A stretch of DNA of 64,000 nucleotides from Anaerolineae bacterium (GCA_022823945.1 JAJEBK010000022.1:1-64000); one strand, 5' to 3'; counted from the first letter of the stretch, positions 35,888 through 45,125 are shown. A program made the numbers and translations. The notes: a model not told the origin generated them from the sequence alone.

Positions 35888-36844
35888 ATGAAATTGTATG
35901 TAACTGGCGGCACGGGACTGGTCGGCAGCAATGTGATTCGTCTGGCGCGGCGGCGCGGTATTGAGGTCGTCGCCTCGCAATTTGGACCTGAGCCAGAATG
36001 GCAGGTTGACTATACGCTCGACCCGCTCGACCTGTCCGACCACGAAGCGATCCGCCGTTCGATCTTGCGGCACGAGCCCGATGCGGTGATTCATGCCGCG
36101 GCCATCCTCGATCATCGTTTGATGTATGACCGCCGCGACATGTGCTGGTCGATGATGGTCGATGGCACGCGCGTGATGGGCGAGGCTTGCCGAGAGGTTG
36201 GGGCGCGCATGGTTTTTGTGTCGTCCGACTGGGTCTTTGATGGCCGAGCCGGGCTGGTGGACGAAAACTCGCCGCCCAATCCCGTCAATTTTTATGGCGT
36301 GATGAAAGTTGTGGCCGAGCGCGACCTGCTGGCGATGGACGGGCTGGACGCGGCCGTGGCCAGGCTGGCTGGCATCTATGGGCTGAATTATGCGGCTCAG
36401 TCGCTGCAGCGCAAAGACAACGGGCTGGGCTTCGACTTCTCGGTTTATGTAATGTATCGGCTGGCGGCGGGTTTGCCGGCTGCGGTCTGGACGGGACCCA
36501 AAGTCAATGACGAAGCCAATCCGACCCTGGCGTCCGACTGCGCGGAACTGTTGCTGCGGCTGGCGGCGCATGATGAGCGGGGCATCTTCCACTGCTTCGG
36601 CAGCGAGTGGATCGGGCGCATGGAGCTGGCTTATCGCATCGCCGATGCCTTTGACGCCGACCGCTCGCTCATCTATCCCATGCTCACGCCCGAAGCGGTG
36701 CTGGACGAGGCGCTGCATATCGGCATCCCATATCGGACGCGCGCCAAAACCGAGCGCACCGCCGCGGCTTTGGGCAGACGCGCCTGCAATGTGGACGAAG
36801 GGCTGGCTGCCTTCCGTCAGGAATGGGACGCCTTCTGGAGCTAG
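35888..36844 (+). CDS. Extended SDR reductase, RmlD (dTDP-4-dehydrorhamnose reductase)-like
   Basis: This 318-residue protein has MKLYVTGGTGLVGSNVIRLA (NAD(P)-binding) and MVFVSSDWVFDGRAGLVDEN, the RmlD substrate-binding type motif. The catalytic pair appears as FYGVMKVVAE (Tyr and Lys). It belongs to the sugar-nucleotide reductase-like group, but no other dTDP-sugar genes are around. In this catabolic context it may oxidise or reduce a free sugar or sugar acid. It lies 8 bases after the RraA-like gene and 20 bases before the sulfatase start. Confidence 0.78.
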   Translation: MKLYVTGGTGLVGSNVIRLARRRGIEVVASQFGPEPEWQVDYTLDPLDLSDHEAIRRSILRHEPDAVIHAAAILDHRLMYDRRDMCWSMMVDGTRVMGEACREVGARMVFVSSDWVFDGRAGLVDENSPPNPVNFYGVMKVVAERDLLAMDGLDAAVARLAGIYGLNYAAQSLQRKDNGLGFDFSVYVMYRLAAGLPAAVWTGPKVNDEANPTLASDCAELLLRLAAHDERGIFHCFGSEWIGRMELAYRIADAFDADRSLIYPMLTPEAVLDEALHIGIPYRTRAKTERTAAALGRRACNVDEGLAAFRQEWDAFWS

Positions 36845-36864
36845 GCAATCGCGAGGAGCGCAGC

Positions 36865-38205
36865 ATGACCAAGCCCAATGTCGTCTTTTTGCTGACCGAC
36901 CAGTGGCGCTTGCAGGCGCTGGGATATGCCGGCAATACACAGGTGCAGACGCCCAATATCGACCGGCTGGCGGGCGAGAGCATCAGCTTTCCCAACGCCA
37001 TCTCCGGTTATTCGGTATGCTGTCCCTGGCGAGCCAGCTTTCTGACCGGGCAATATCCCTTGACGCATGGCGTGATCGTCAATGATGTGCCAATCAGCAG
37101 CGAGCCGGTTGGTTTGGGCGATGCATTCAAGCGAGCAGGCTATAGCACCGCGTACATCGGCAAATGGCATGTGGATGGGCGCGGCCGCAGCAGCTACATC
37201 CCGCCAGAGCGCCGACTGGGCTTTGAATATTTCAAGGCGCTGGAATGCAGCCATGACTACAATCGGTCGGCATATTACGCCGGCGATGACGACACGAAGC
37301 AGTATTGGGATGGCTATGATGTCTTCGCGCAGACAGCCGATGCGCGCAGCTATATCGAGTCGCGGTCGGGCGAGAGGCCATTCATGCTGGTGCTCAGCTG
37401 GGGACCGCCCCACAACCCCTATGAAACAGCGCCCAAGCGATTCCGCGACATGTACGCTGCCGCCGCGATCACACTGCGACCCAATGTGCCGGCGGAAATG
37501 GCGGACGCTGCGCGCGAGTGGCTGGCTGGCTATTATGCCCATTGCAGCGCCATCGACCACAGTGTCGGCGAACTTGTGCGGACGCTGGACGATTGCGGGC
37601 TGGCGGACGACACCGTGCTGGTGTTCGCCTCGGATCATGGCGATATGCTGGGCTCGCAGGGCTTGGAACGCAAGCAAAAGCCCTATGAAGAGTCGATTCG
37701 TGTGCCCTTTTTGCTGCGTTATCCAGCCAATTATGGTCGTCAGCCGCGTGAAGCCAGCTCCTTTTTGAACGCCCACGACATCATGCCGACCCTGCTGGGC
37801 ATCTGCGATCTGCCCATCCCCGACACAGTTGAAGGCTCGGATGCGTCGCCGACGCTTTCGGGCGCATCAACCCCAAGCGATTGCGCTCTGTTGGCTTGCT
37901 TTCACCCGTTCGGCGAATGGACGCGGGCTGTCGGCGGTCGTGAATATCGCGGCCTCCGCACGGCGCGCTATACATACTGCCGCTCGCTGGATGGCACCTG
38001 GCTGCTCTTCGACAACGAGACCGATCCATTCCAACTGGACAACCTGGTCGATCGCTCCGACTGCGCCGAATTGCAAGCCGAACTCGAATCGCTGCTGCAA
38101 CGCGAGTTGGCTGCGCTGGGCGACGAATTCCTGGATGGCATGACCTACATCAATCGCTGGGGCTATCCGCTGGACGAAACGGGCACTGTGCCGTTCCGGG
38201 GCTGA
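36865..38205 (+). CDS. Sulfatase (formylglycine-dependent)
   Basis: This 446-residue hydrolase starts KPNVVFLLTDQWRLQALGY, with the first metal-binding Asp. The sulfatase signature CCPWRASFLTG lies at residues 52-62; Cys52 fits C-x-P-x-R and would be turned into formylglycine. The second metal cluster is VFASDHGDMLGSQG. No signal peptide is present, so it should act in the cytoplasm on imported sulfated compounds. The ATG has GAGGAG upstream. It follows the reductase gene and faces the PhyH gene across a palindromic repeat. A sulfatase-modifying enzyme (FGE) is not in the window. Confidence 0.9.
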   Translation: MTKPNVVFLLTDQWRLQALGYAGNTQVQTPNIDRLAGESISFPNAISGYSVCCPWRASFLTGQYPLTHGVIVNDVPISSEPVGLGDAFKRAGYSTAYIGKWHVDGRGRSSYIPPERRLGFEYFKALECSHDYNRSAYYAGDDDTKQYWDGYDVFAQTADARSYIESRSGERPFMLVLSWGPPHNPYETAPKRFRDMYAAAAITLRPNVPAEMADAAREWLAGYYAHCSAIDHSVGELVRTLDDCGLADDTVLVFASDHGDMLGSQGLERKQKPYEESIRVPFLLRYPANYGRQPREASSFLNAHDIMPTLLGICDLPIPDTVEGSDASPTLSGASTPSDCALLACFHPFGEWTRAVGGREYRGLRTARYTYCRSLDGTWLLFDNETDPFQLDNLVDRSDCAELQAELESLLQRELAALGDEFLDGMTYINRWGYPLDETGTVPFRG

Positions 38206-38217
38206 TAGGCCCTCAGC

Positions 38218-38263
38218 GTTTGAAGTCCCTCCCTCACTTTGGGGGAGGGATTTAGGGTGGGGG
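38218..38263. repeat. Palindromic repeat, family B half-unit
   Basis: A single hairpin-forming half (CCCTCCCTCACTTTGGGGGA followed by TTTAGGGTGGGGG) is placed between two convergent stop codons. It is nearly identical to the right half of the 25055 copy, including the leading GTTTGAAGT. It may end transcripts from both sides. Confidence 0.7.
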
Positions 38264-38268
38264 ATCCC

Positions 38269-39081
38269 TCAGCCACCCGGATAGGGCTTGCTGCGATGGT
38301 AGATCAGCGGAGTTTGCCGTTCATCGTCCAGCACATCGCCGATCTGGTAGCTGTCGACTTGTTCCTGCGACAAGATATTGCGCTGGCCGTTGAAGACGCT
38401 GCCATCGGGCATGTAGGCGCAGGTCATGGCGCGGCGCGCATGAGGAGTCATATTGGCGGCAGCGCCATGCGCCACCAGGCCATTGTGAAATGAGCAGCTG
38501 CCGGCTTTCATCTCGACCGCCACAGCGCTATGCCCAGCCCACTGCGGATAGGCGTTGAACAGGTCGCTGATATTGCTGCCGATGCCGACATTGTCATAAG
38601 TCGCGGTTTTGTGCGTGCCGGGCAAGAAGTAGAGGCAGCCGTTGTCGCGCGTCACATCATCCAGCGCCACCCAGATGCTGATGGCAGCGCGCGAATAGAA
38701 CGACCAATAGGGATTGTCGAGGTGCCAGGCGGTGGGGTTGCCCCAGGCTGGTTTGACAAGCGCCTGGTCGTGCCAGATGCGCACGCCGTCAACATCAGCC
38801 AAAGTAGCCGCCATTTTGCCCAGCCGCGCGTCCAGCATCAACTCGCGCATGCCGGCGTGGTCGGTCCACAGATTGATGCGCTGGGCAAAGACGCGCGAGT
38901 AATAATCGTCTTCCTCCAGCATGCTGCCGTCCGCCAGTTTGCGCACCCCGCGGTTTTCCACTGCCTCGCCGACAAACGTTCGCCAGGTTTCCAGCTCGTC
39001 AAGATCCAAAAAATCTTGAATCAGCACAAAGCCATTGGTTTGATAATCGTCCACCTGCCCGGCGCTGATTTCACAATTCAT
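38269..39081 (-). CDS. Phytanoyl-CoA dioxygenase (PhyH)-family Fe(II)/2-oxoglutarate oxygenase
   Basis: This 270-residue double-stranded beta-helix protein has the iron site His-x-Asp in WHLDNPYW and the distal His in SFHNGLVAHGAAANMTPHARRA. The Arg of that stretch would bind 2-oxoglutarate. The N-terminus YQTNGFVLIQDFLDLDELE is typical of PhyH proteins. Bacterial members hydroxylate diverse small molecules, so the substrate is unknown. The ATG at 39081 follows GAGGACGAA. It lies 10 bases downstream of the GMC oxidoreductase, so the two may act on one substrate. Confidence 0.87.
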   Translation of the reverse strand: MNCEISAGQVDDYQTNGFVLIQDFLDLDELETWRTFVGEAVENRGVRKLADGSMLEEDDYYSRVFAQRINLWTDHAGMRELMLDARLGKMAATLADVDGVRIWHDQALVKPAWGNPTAWHLDNPYWSFYSRAAISIWVALDDVTRDNGCLYFLPGTHKTATYDNVGIGSNISDLFNAYPQWAGHSAVAVEMKAGSCSFHNGLVAHGAAANMTPHARRAMTCAYMPDGSVFNGQRNILSQEQVDSYQIGDVLDDERQTPLIYHRSKPYPGG

Positions 39082-39091
39082 TTCGTCCTCC

Positions 39092-40750
39092 TCACCAATT
39101 GGCCACGATATGTTCGCTTGTCCGCCAGGCCAGCGCCATGATCGTCTCAACCGGATTGAACCCGCCGTTGGTTACATGTGGCGATCCATCGGCGACAAAT
39201 AGATTGCTTTGGCTGTGCACGCGGCAGAAATTATCGACAACCGAATGCGCTGGGTCTTCGCCCATGCGACAGGTGCCGGCCTGATGCTGCCCGCCCGACA
39301 GGTATTGCTGCGGTTTCCGCCCCCACACAGCTATAGCGCCCGATGCCCGCAGCCACTCGATTGCCCGTTCGCGCATGAATGAGGCGGTGCGCACGGTCTC
39401 GGGGTGGCTCGTCCCAGACAGATGCGCCACCGGAATGCCATAGCGGTCGCGCACAGCCGGATTGACCTGCACGCGCGCGTCTGGATTTGGGATCTCTTGC
39501 ACAGGTCCTTTGATGTCGTTGATGCGGCAGAAGTTTTCGCGCATGAATTGCTTGGCAGCTGGCCCCCAGCGCGGCACATCGGGCGGATAATCGCGCTTCC
39601 AGAAGGTGATCGGCGTCACGATATCTTCATCCGTCAGCATGCCGCCGCCGATGAGACCCTCGTTGCCATGATTGAATTCGCAAGTGGCCAGCGATGCGCC
39701 CGGACCGACGCCATCGTATAGCTGTTCCGGGAAAAGGCCCACTGCGCCAGGATAATAATGCCCTTGCAAGTGCCGGCCGACCTGGTCGCTGCCATTGCCG
39801 ATGCCGCCTGGCTCTTGCGCTGTCGCCGAGTTCAGCAGCAGGCGCGCCGTCTCCACTGCGCCACAGCTGAGCACAACGACATCGGCGCTGATGCTTTCGC
39901 GGGAGCCATCGGCAGTGATGATCTCGACGCCAGTGACCGCTCCGCCGACGCTGCACATCAGCCGCTCGACCATGACCTCAGTGCGCAGGCTGCAGTTGCC
40001 GCTCTCCAAAGCGCGAGGGATGGTGGTGTTGTGGCTGCCGTTCTTGGCGTCCACCGGGCAGGCATAGCCTACGCAGTGCTGGCAATTGATGCAAGCGGGA
40101 CGGCCGTTGTAGGGCAGGGAATTGATAAGCCGTGGTACGCGCAAGCCCTGCCAGCCCAGCGCATCCAAGCCGCGTCGGTGCACGCTGGATTTGTGCGGCA
40201 GGGGCAAAGCCGGCATGGGATAGGGCCTGGCATAGGCGGGCAGGTGAGTCATGCTGCGGTGGTCGCCACACACGCCAATCTCCCATTCAATGCGCTCGTA
40301 ATAGGGCAGCAGGTCTTCGTAGCCGATAGGCCAGTCGGCCAAAGAGCTGCCTGCTGGAACGCCGTACTCGCTTGCCATGCGGAAGTCTTGTGGCATGAAG
40401 CGCCAGGCTTGCCCGGCATACACGCGCGTGCCGCTGCCAACGCAGGCGGCATTGTTCTGGTAACCCGGCTCGTGCGGGCGCAAGATGCGATGTTCGCCCT
40501 GCCGCTCGCCCACGGGCATCGGGAAAGACGCGGGATCGAGCGTGCGGGGATTGCCCTCGATATCGGGTCCGGCGTTGTGTCCATAAATCGCCAGCCGCTG
40601 GTTGCGCAGATGATCGCGCCCAACCTGCTCAAAGCTCAGCGCCCGTCCACGCTCCAGCAGCAGCACCGATTTTCCCGCCTCGGCCAGCACAGCCGCAGCC
40701 ACGCCACCGCCCGCGCCCGACCCCACCACAATCGCGTCATAGTCGCTCAT
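39092..40750 (-). CDS. GMC-family FAD-dependent oxidoreductase
   Basis: This 552-residue flavoprotein has the FAD-binding DAIVVGSGAGGGVAAAVLAEAG and a following LLERG. An internal Cys-rich stretch (CINCQHCVGYACPVDAKNG) is typical of gluconate-dehydrogenase-type GMC enzymes. The C-terminal HQAGTCRMGEDPAHSVVD plus FVADGSPHVTNGGFNPVETI carries the active-site His/Asn. Such enzymes oxidise sugar or alcohol hydroxyls. Its ATG overlaps the end of the small-subunit gene by 4 bases, as in membrane-bound two-subunit sugar dehydrogenases. No Tat signal is visible. Confidence 0.9.
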   Translation of the reverse strand: MSDYDAIVVGSGAGGGVAAAVLAEAGKSVLLLERGRALSFEQVGRDHLRNQRLAIYGHNAGPDIEGNPRTLDPASFPMPVGERQGEHRILRPHEPGYQNNAACVGSGTRVYAGQAWRFMPQDFRMASEYGVPAGSSLADWPIGYEDLLPYYERIEWEIGVCGDHRSMTHLPAYARPYPMPALPLPHKSSVHRRGLDALGWQGLRVPRLINSLPYNGRPACINCQHCVGYACPVDAKNGSHNTTIPRALESGNCSLRTEVMVERLMCSVGGAVTGVEIITADGSRESISADVVVLSCGAVETARLLLNSATAQEPGGIGNGSDQVGRHLQGHYYPGAVGLFPEQLYDGVGPGASLATCEFNHGNEGLIGGGMLTDEDIVTPITFWKRDYPPDVPRWGPAAKQFMRENFCRINDIKGPVQEIPNPDARVQVNPAVRDRYGIPVAHLSGTSHPETVRTASFMRERAIEWLRASGAIAVWGRKPQQYLSGGQHQAGTCRMGEDPAHSVVDNFCRVHSQSNLFVADGSPHVTNGGFNPVETIMALAWRTSEHIVANW

Positions 40751-41178
40751 CCGCGCACCTCGAAGCCGATCATCTGCCAGGCGATGCCCTCGCGATTGCC
40801 GCCATTGCCCGGGTCGCTATAAAAGCCCTCGCCGCAATGCTCGACGACTTGCGCGAAGAATGCGCCCGGCTCAATCGGCCAGTTTGTTTCCAACCGGTTT
40901 TTTTCGATTCTATGCAGCAAATCGCTACGCTCGTCGTTTGCCAGGTCGGCGAAGTCGCACTGGTGCAAGTACTGCGCTTCGGCATCCAGGCAGCGCAAGA
41001 AGGCGCGATAGCTCGTCTGCAGATGCGCCAGATCGCCCGTCAATTGGCGCAGCAGATAATCGCCAACGCCGGCTTGCCACGCGCCGGGATAGTCGTCAGG
41101 CGGGATCAAAGTGTCCAGTACGGCTTCCAGACAGCGCAACTGGTTCTCGTCAAATAGCGCGCTCATATTTGTGCTCAT
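40747..41178 (-). CDS. Gluconate 2-dehydrogenase subunit 3-like protein
   Basis: This 143-residue protein begins with LRCLEAVLDTLIPPDDYPGAW, the diagnostic motif of gluconate 2-dehydrogenase small subunits (Dehydrogenase gamma-chain family). It ends GEGFYSDPGNGGNREGIAWQMIGF, which is also conserved. It is the partner of the GMC flavoprotein encoded next with ATGA overlap. A TACAAT box lies at 41196-41201, just upstream. ATG at 41166 is an alternative start. The twin-arginine signal seen in some homologues is absent. Confidence 0.85.
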   Translation of the reverse strand: MSTNMSALFDENQLRCLEAVLDTLIPPDDYPGAWQAGVGDYLLRQLTGDLAHLQTSYRAFLRCLDAEAQYLHQCDFADLANDERSDLLHRIEKNRLETNWPIEPGAFFAQVVEHCGEGFYSDPGNGGNREGIAWQMIGFEVRG

Positions 41179-41195
41179 TTCTTGTGCGTCAGGCA

Positions 41196-41201
41196 ATTGT
41201 A
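41196..41201 (-). promoter_or_regulatory. -10 box TACAAT before the GMC dehydrogenase unit
   Basis: TACAAT on the minus strand lies 18 bases before the ATG at 41178. No matching -35 box at the right distance is clear. Confidence 0.35.
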
Positions 41202-41251
41202 ACCACATACCCCGCCGCAAGCGCACAAATTGGCTCGCTAATGGCTGCGGG

Positions 41252-42148
41252 CTAGGCATCGCGCAGGACTGCTCGCCACAGCATGACGATCGCAAGCTCG
41301 CGCAACAGCAGAAACAACCCGCAGACCAGCCACAGACGCGGCACATTCAGCAGGACTGCGCCGGCAATCGCCAAGGCATACGAAAGCGCTTGCAACAGAA
41401 CGAACAAGGCGAAGGCGGCGCTCGCCCGATCCAGCGCGCTTGGCGAACGCCTGCCGAAGTAGATGCCCAGCGCGCAAGCCAGCACGCCCGATTGCGCCCC
41501 TTCCAGCAGAATAGCCAGCGCCAAGATCAGCACATCGAGCAGCAGCAGCGCCAGCTCTTGCCAGTCCACTCGCTCGATGTTCACAAGCGTGATGCACATG
41601 CCCATGAGCATCAACAACAGCGCCAAACCCGCGAGGCAGCGCCGCAGCATGCCCAGCCACCAAGCCGCATCGCTCTCGCTGAGAACGACCTGGCAGGCGA
41701 CTGTGAAAATGAAGCGCCGGCCAGCCGGGATCAAGCTCAGTTCGTCCAGCCGGCCCGCGCGCGATTGCCGTGCCAGCAGCGCCACGATCCTTGCCATCCA
41801 GAGCGCGCAGGGGCAGGCGCTCAGCAGCATCAGCCACAGCGGCAGCGACCAGATTATGTTCGAGCTGAGGACCGTGTAGCTGTGCGCGGCGGCAGCGAAG
41901 ACCAACAGAGCGCAGAGCAGGCTGGCTGGCAGCACAGGCACCAGTCTCGAACTGCGGTTGTGGCGCGAAAGCTGCCCGACGACCGCATGATGCGGGTGCT
42001 TGCCCAACGATTCGTAAAGCGCTGCGCTCGTTGTGAATCGTAGCGCCAGCCGGGAGCGGAGTCGGCTGTTTGCGTTGAGCGCGCGCGTGAATTCAACCCA
42101 GCGCAGGCGTTGCAACTTTCTGGCTCGTGGGCGCGCCATCGTCTTCAT
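41252..42148 (-). CDS. Multi-span membrane protein of unknown function
   Basis: This 298-residue protein has a basic N-terminal tail (MARPRARKLQRLRW) and about 7-8 hydrophobic segments from residue 70 to the end, with no known family motif. It overlaps the end of the OppF-like gene by 56 bases on the same strand, so it may be the last gene of the importer operon. The sequence has the gene-like third-position GC bias seen nearby, and its antisense frame encodes only low-complexity Gln/Arg-rich sequence. ATG at 42136 is another possible start. Confidence 0.65.
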   Translation of the reverse strand: MKTMARPRARKLQRLRWVEFTRALNANSRLRSRLALRFTTSAALYESLGKHPHHAVVGQLSRHNRSSRLVPVLPASLLCALLVFAAAAHSYTVLSSNIIWSLPLWLMLLSACPCALWMARIVALLARQSRAGRLDELSLIPAGRRFIFTVACQVVLSESDAAWWLGMLRRCLAGLALLLMLMGMCITLVNIERVDWQELALLLLDVLILALAILLEGAQSGVLACALGIYFGRRSPSALDRASAAFALFVLLQALSYALAIAGAVLLNVPRLWLVCGLFLLLRELAIVMLWRAVLRDA

Positions 42149-43211
42149 AGAGGAAGCACTTCACGCTGCGCCCCTGATGCTGCACGCTGGGCGGGATGTT
42201 GTCGTGGCAGATGTCCATAACGGCTGGACAGCGCCCCGCGAACTTGCAGCCGGTGCGCGTGTATTCGTCCGTCTCGATGACCGCCAGGTCGATCTTTTCA
42301 TTCCAGGCATCGCTCGTGCGGATGCTGGGGATGGAGTTCTTCAGGTTCTGCGTATAGGGATGCAGCGGATTGCCCAGCACCTGTTCTGTCGGTCCCATTT
42401 CGACGATCCAGCCGCGCAACATAACAGCGATGCGATCGCCGGCATAAAATGCGGTCGCCAGGTCGTGCGTGATGTAGATGACGCTGACCTCGCTGTGGTC
42501 TTTCAGATTGCGAAACATATTGACGATCGACATGCGCAACGAAGCGTCCAGCATTGACACCGGCTCGTCAGCGACGATGAGCGATGGCTTGGTGATGAGG
42601 GCGCGGGCGATGGCGACTCGCTGTGCCTGCCCGCCAGACAGCTCGTTGGGGTAGCGCCCGGCGATCTCTGCCAGCGTCAAACCGACTTCGCTGAGCACTT
42701 CGTTGATATAGCGGGGCGCTTCTTTTTTGTCCGCCATTTTGTAATTGGCGGCTGTTTCGAAGAGATAGCCATCAATGCGCTTGAGCGGGCTGAAGGCGGC
42801 GAAAGGATCCTGGAATACCGGCTGCACTTCGCGGTAGAACCAGGTCTTCATCTCCTTGCTGCTGATATCGTTGATGACGCGATTTTTGTAACGAAGGATT
42901 CCTTCAGAAGCCGCCTCCATGCCCAGCACCATTTTTGCCAGGGTGGTTTTGCCGCTGCCGCTTTCGCCAACGACCGCGAAGATCTCTGGTTTGTCCGAGT
43001 CGATGACGATGGAGGCCTTGTCCACCGCGTGGAATTCTTGCGACGAGAAACCTTGCCGGATGTGAAATACCTTGCTCAGGTTTTCGATTTGCAAAAGAAC
43101 CCCCCTCGCCCCCCCCGACGAGTCAGGGGGAGGCAATCTTTGGCTACCCTCTCCGTTTTGACGGGGAGGGGCTGGGGGAGGGGTTTTAAGACCATCAGAC
43201 TGCTGAGGCAT
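42093..43211 (-). CDS. Opp/Dpp-type ABC transporter ATP-binding protein (OppF-like), N-terminus carrying repeats
   Basis: This ATPase of up to 372 residues has Walker A VVGESGSGKTTLAKM, signature ELSGGQAQRVAIARAL and Walker B LIVADEPVSMLD. The OppF/DppF-type C-terminus has a Cys-containing motif (CKFAGRCPAVMDIC) that may hold an iron-sulfur cluster. It energises uptake with the OppD-like subunit. The first ATG (43211) overlaps oppD by 17 bases. Codons 9-38 are made of palindromic repeat sequence before the true domain start (LLQIENLSKVFH). A TTG at codon 40, preceded by GAGGGGGG from the repeat, could instead be the real start. Confidence 0.88.
   Translation of the reverse strand: MPQQSDGLKTPPPAPPRQNGEGSQRLPPPDSSGGARGVLLQIENLSKVFHIRQGFSSQEFHAVDKASIVIDSDKPEIFAVVGESGSGKTTLAKMVLGMEAASEGILRYKNRVINDISSKEMKTWFYREVQPVFQDPFAAFSPLKRIDGYLFETAANYKMADKKEAPRYINEVLSEVGLTLAEIAGRYPNELSGGQAQRVAIARALITKPSLIVADEPVSMLDASLRMSIVNMFRNLKDHSEVSVIYITHDLATAFYAGDRIAVMLRGWIVEMGPTEQVLGNPLHPYTQNLKNSIPSIRTSDAWNEKIDLAVIETDEYTRTGCKFAGRCPAVMDICHDNIPPSVQHQGRSVKCFLYEDDGAPTSQKVATPALG
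43100..43186. repeat. Palindromic repeats (families A/B-like) at the 5' end of the OppF-like gene
   Basis: Two GC-rich palindromes stand side by side. One is around CCCCCCGACGAGTCAGGGGG, the other around CCCTCTCCGTTTTGACGGGG. They lie in the first 40 codons of the gene and keep its frame open. Confidence 0.75.
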
Positions 43212-44199
43212 GGCTCAATTCCTCTTCGACGACATGACAGGCGGTGAAGTGCTTGGGCGCGATTTCGATTAGCGCGGGCTCAATCGTCTTGCAAATGTCC
43301 TTTGCCAGCGGGCAACGTTCGTGGAATCGGCAGCCACTGGGCGGCCGGTCCAGCGCTGGCGGGCGGCCGGGGATGCTCAGGCGCTCTTCGCGCGAATCCA
43401 GGCTGGGCAGCGATTCGATCAAAAAGCGGGTGTAGGGATGGCGTGGGTTCTCCAAGATTGTTTGGGTAGCGGCTTCTTCGACCAGTTTGCCGGCATAAAG
43501 GATGGCGATGCGGTCGGCGAGGTTGGCATGCACGCCGATATCGTGCGTGATTAAAACAAGCGTGCTGCCTTCGTTTTGCTGCACATCTTTCAGCATCTGG
43601 ATGACGCCGCGCTGCACGACTACATCCAAGGCGGTGGTCGGCTCATCGGCGAAGATCAGCTTGGGCCACAAGATCGTCGCCAACGCAATCGTGACTCGCT
43701 GGCGCATGCCACCAGAAAGCTGATGCGGATACGAAGCCATCACTTTTTCGGGCAAGCCCAGGTCGCGCAGATAATTCGCGGTCAGCGCAAAAGATTCCGA
43801 TTTGGTCACATCGCGGTGGGCGCTGATGAAGTCGTGAAAGGAATCGCGGATGCGCCGCACCGGGTTCAACACATGCATCGAGCCTTGCGGGATATAGGAG
43901 ATCGTCCGCCAGCGCAGATCGCGTTGCTGCTCGTCGGTCATTTCAGCGGCGTTGACCCGTTCGCCATCCAGGTGATAGACGACCTCGCCACCAACGACCG
44001 TGAGCGGCGGATCGTAGGCATTCAGCAGCACGCGCAGCAGGGTCGACTTGCCGCAGCCGCTTTCGCCGGCGATGCCATAGACCTCGCCTTCCTGGATGCG
44101 CAGGGTGATGTCATCGACCGCTTTGACCGTGCGCTCGACTCCGTAGGCATTCGTGATGTAATAGGCGCGCAGGTTGTTCGTCTCGATTATCGTGCCCAT
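43195..44199 (-). CDS. Opp/Dpp-type ABC transporter ATP-binding protein (OppD-like)
   Basis: This 334-residue ATPase has Walker A GIAGESGCGKSTLLRVLL, signature QLSGGMRQRVTIALA and Walker B LIFADEPTTALD. The C-terminal oligopeptide/dipeptide transporter motif follows (NPRHPYTRFLIESLPSL and CRFHERCPLAKDIC). It pairs with the OppF-like ATPase. The ATG at 44199 overlaps the stop of the oppC-like gene. In this neighbourhood of sugar-degrading genes the importer may carry oligosaccharides, as some SBP_bac_5 systems do. Confidence 0.92.
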   Translation of the reverse strand: MGTIIETNNLRAYYITNAYGVERTVKAVDDITLRIQEGEVYGIAGESGCGKSTLLRVLLNAYDPPLTVVGGEVVYHLDGERVNAAEMTDEQQRDLRWRTISYIPQGSMHVLNPVRRIRDSFHDFISAHRDVTKSESFALTANYLRDLGLPEKVMASYPHQLSGGMRQRVTIALATILWPKLIFADEPTTALDVVVQRGVIQMLKDVQQNEGSTLVLITHDIGVHANLADRIAILYAGKLVEEAATQTILENPRHPYTRFLIESLPSLDSREERLSIPGRPPALDRPPSGCRFHERCPLAKDICKTIEPALIEIAPKHFTACHVVEEELSHASAV

Positions 44200-45125
44200 T
44201 ACTGTTCCTTCTCTTTGCGGGGGTCATCGTCGTGGTCGGCTGCTGCGTCGTCCTGAGCATGCGTCTGCAAGCGGACGAGCCGTTTGCGCGGGTCGAGGTA
44301 TTCGCTGATGCCGATGGAGACCAAATAAAAGCCAACCGCTACCACGATCACCGAGACCACCGGCGCGATCATCACCCAGGGCTTGCCGGCGAAAATCGAG
44401 CTCCATTCGTTCGCCCAATAGATCTGAGTCCCCAGGCTCAGGCTGTTGAGGTCGTTCAAGCCCAGATAAGAAAGCGTGACTTCGATGCCGATGGAAAAGA
44501 CGAAGCCGCTGACCATATCCGCCAGCAGGAACGGGATGATAAAAGGCAGATGCTCTTGAACGACGATTTTGCGCGTGCTCATGCCGCTGAATATCGCCGT
44601 ATGCGTGAAGTCTCGCTCGCGCAAGCTGAGAACCTGGGCTCGGTATCGCTTGGATGGATACGCCCAATCCAAGAGCCCGATCAAGATCCCCAGCGAAACG
44701 AAAGTCAAGCCGCCTTTCAATATCACGGCAATGAGAATGAGCAAGGGTAATCGCGGGATTACGATGACGCTCTCGACAATGGACTGGATGACGCGGTCGG
44801 TCGTCCCGCCCAGATAGCCGGAAATCATGCCCAGCATAACGCCGATGCCGCGACCGATCACGACCGCAATGCCGGCGATGATCAGCGTGTTGCGTATGCC
44901 GGTGACGGTCATCCAAAAGACATCTTGACCCAGCGTAGTCGTGCCCAGCACATATTGCGCCGACGGCGGCTCGCCCCGAAACTTGCGCGGCACCACCCGG
45001 CGCTTCTCGGGCGGATCAGCCGCGAAAAATGAAGTCGCGACAGCAACGGCGACCAACAGCAGGATGAGCGCGCCAAACCGAAACGACAGACTGAAGCGCA
45101 ACAGGTCTCGCAGAGTGGTTAGCAT
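44199..45125 (-). CDS. Opp/Dpp-type ABC transporter permease (OppC-like)
   Basis: This 308-residue membrane protein has an N-terminal helix followed by the OppC-type domain (GTTTLGQDVFWMTVTGIRNTL). It has about six membrane spans and the EAA-like coupling loop (region RDFTHTAIFSGMSTRKIVVQEHLP). It forms the channel with the OppB-like subunit. The C-terminal tail is charged and ends in a low-complexity Asp/Lys stretch. It lies 11 bases after oppB. Confidence 0.92.
   Translation of the reverse strand: MLTTLRDLLRFSLSFRFGALILLLVAVAVATSFFAADPPEKRRVVPRKFRGEPPSAQYVLGTTTLGQDVFWMTVTGIRNTLIIAGIAVVIGRGIGVMLGMISGYLGGTTDRVIQSIVESVIVIPRLPLLILIAVILKGGLTFVSLGILIGLLDWAYPSKRYRAQVLSLRERDFTHTAIFSGMSTRKIVVQEHLPFIIPFLLADMVSGFVFSIGIEVTLSYLGLNDLNSLSLGTQIYWANEWSSIFAGKPWVMIAPVVSVIVVAVGFYLVSIGISEYLDPRKRLVRLQTHAQDDAAADHDDDPRKEKEQ

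Noticed and set aside
38218-38263. A proven intrinsic terminator between the convergent sulfatase and PhyH genes
   Set aside because: The hairpin is strong but no U-tract follows on either strand, so I list it only as a repeat.
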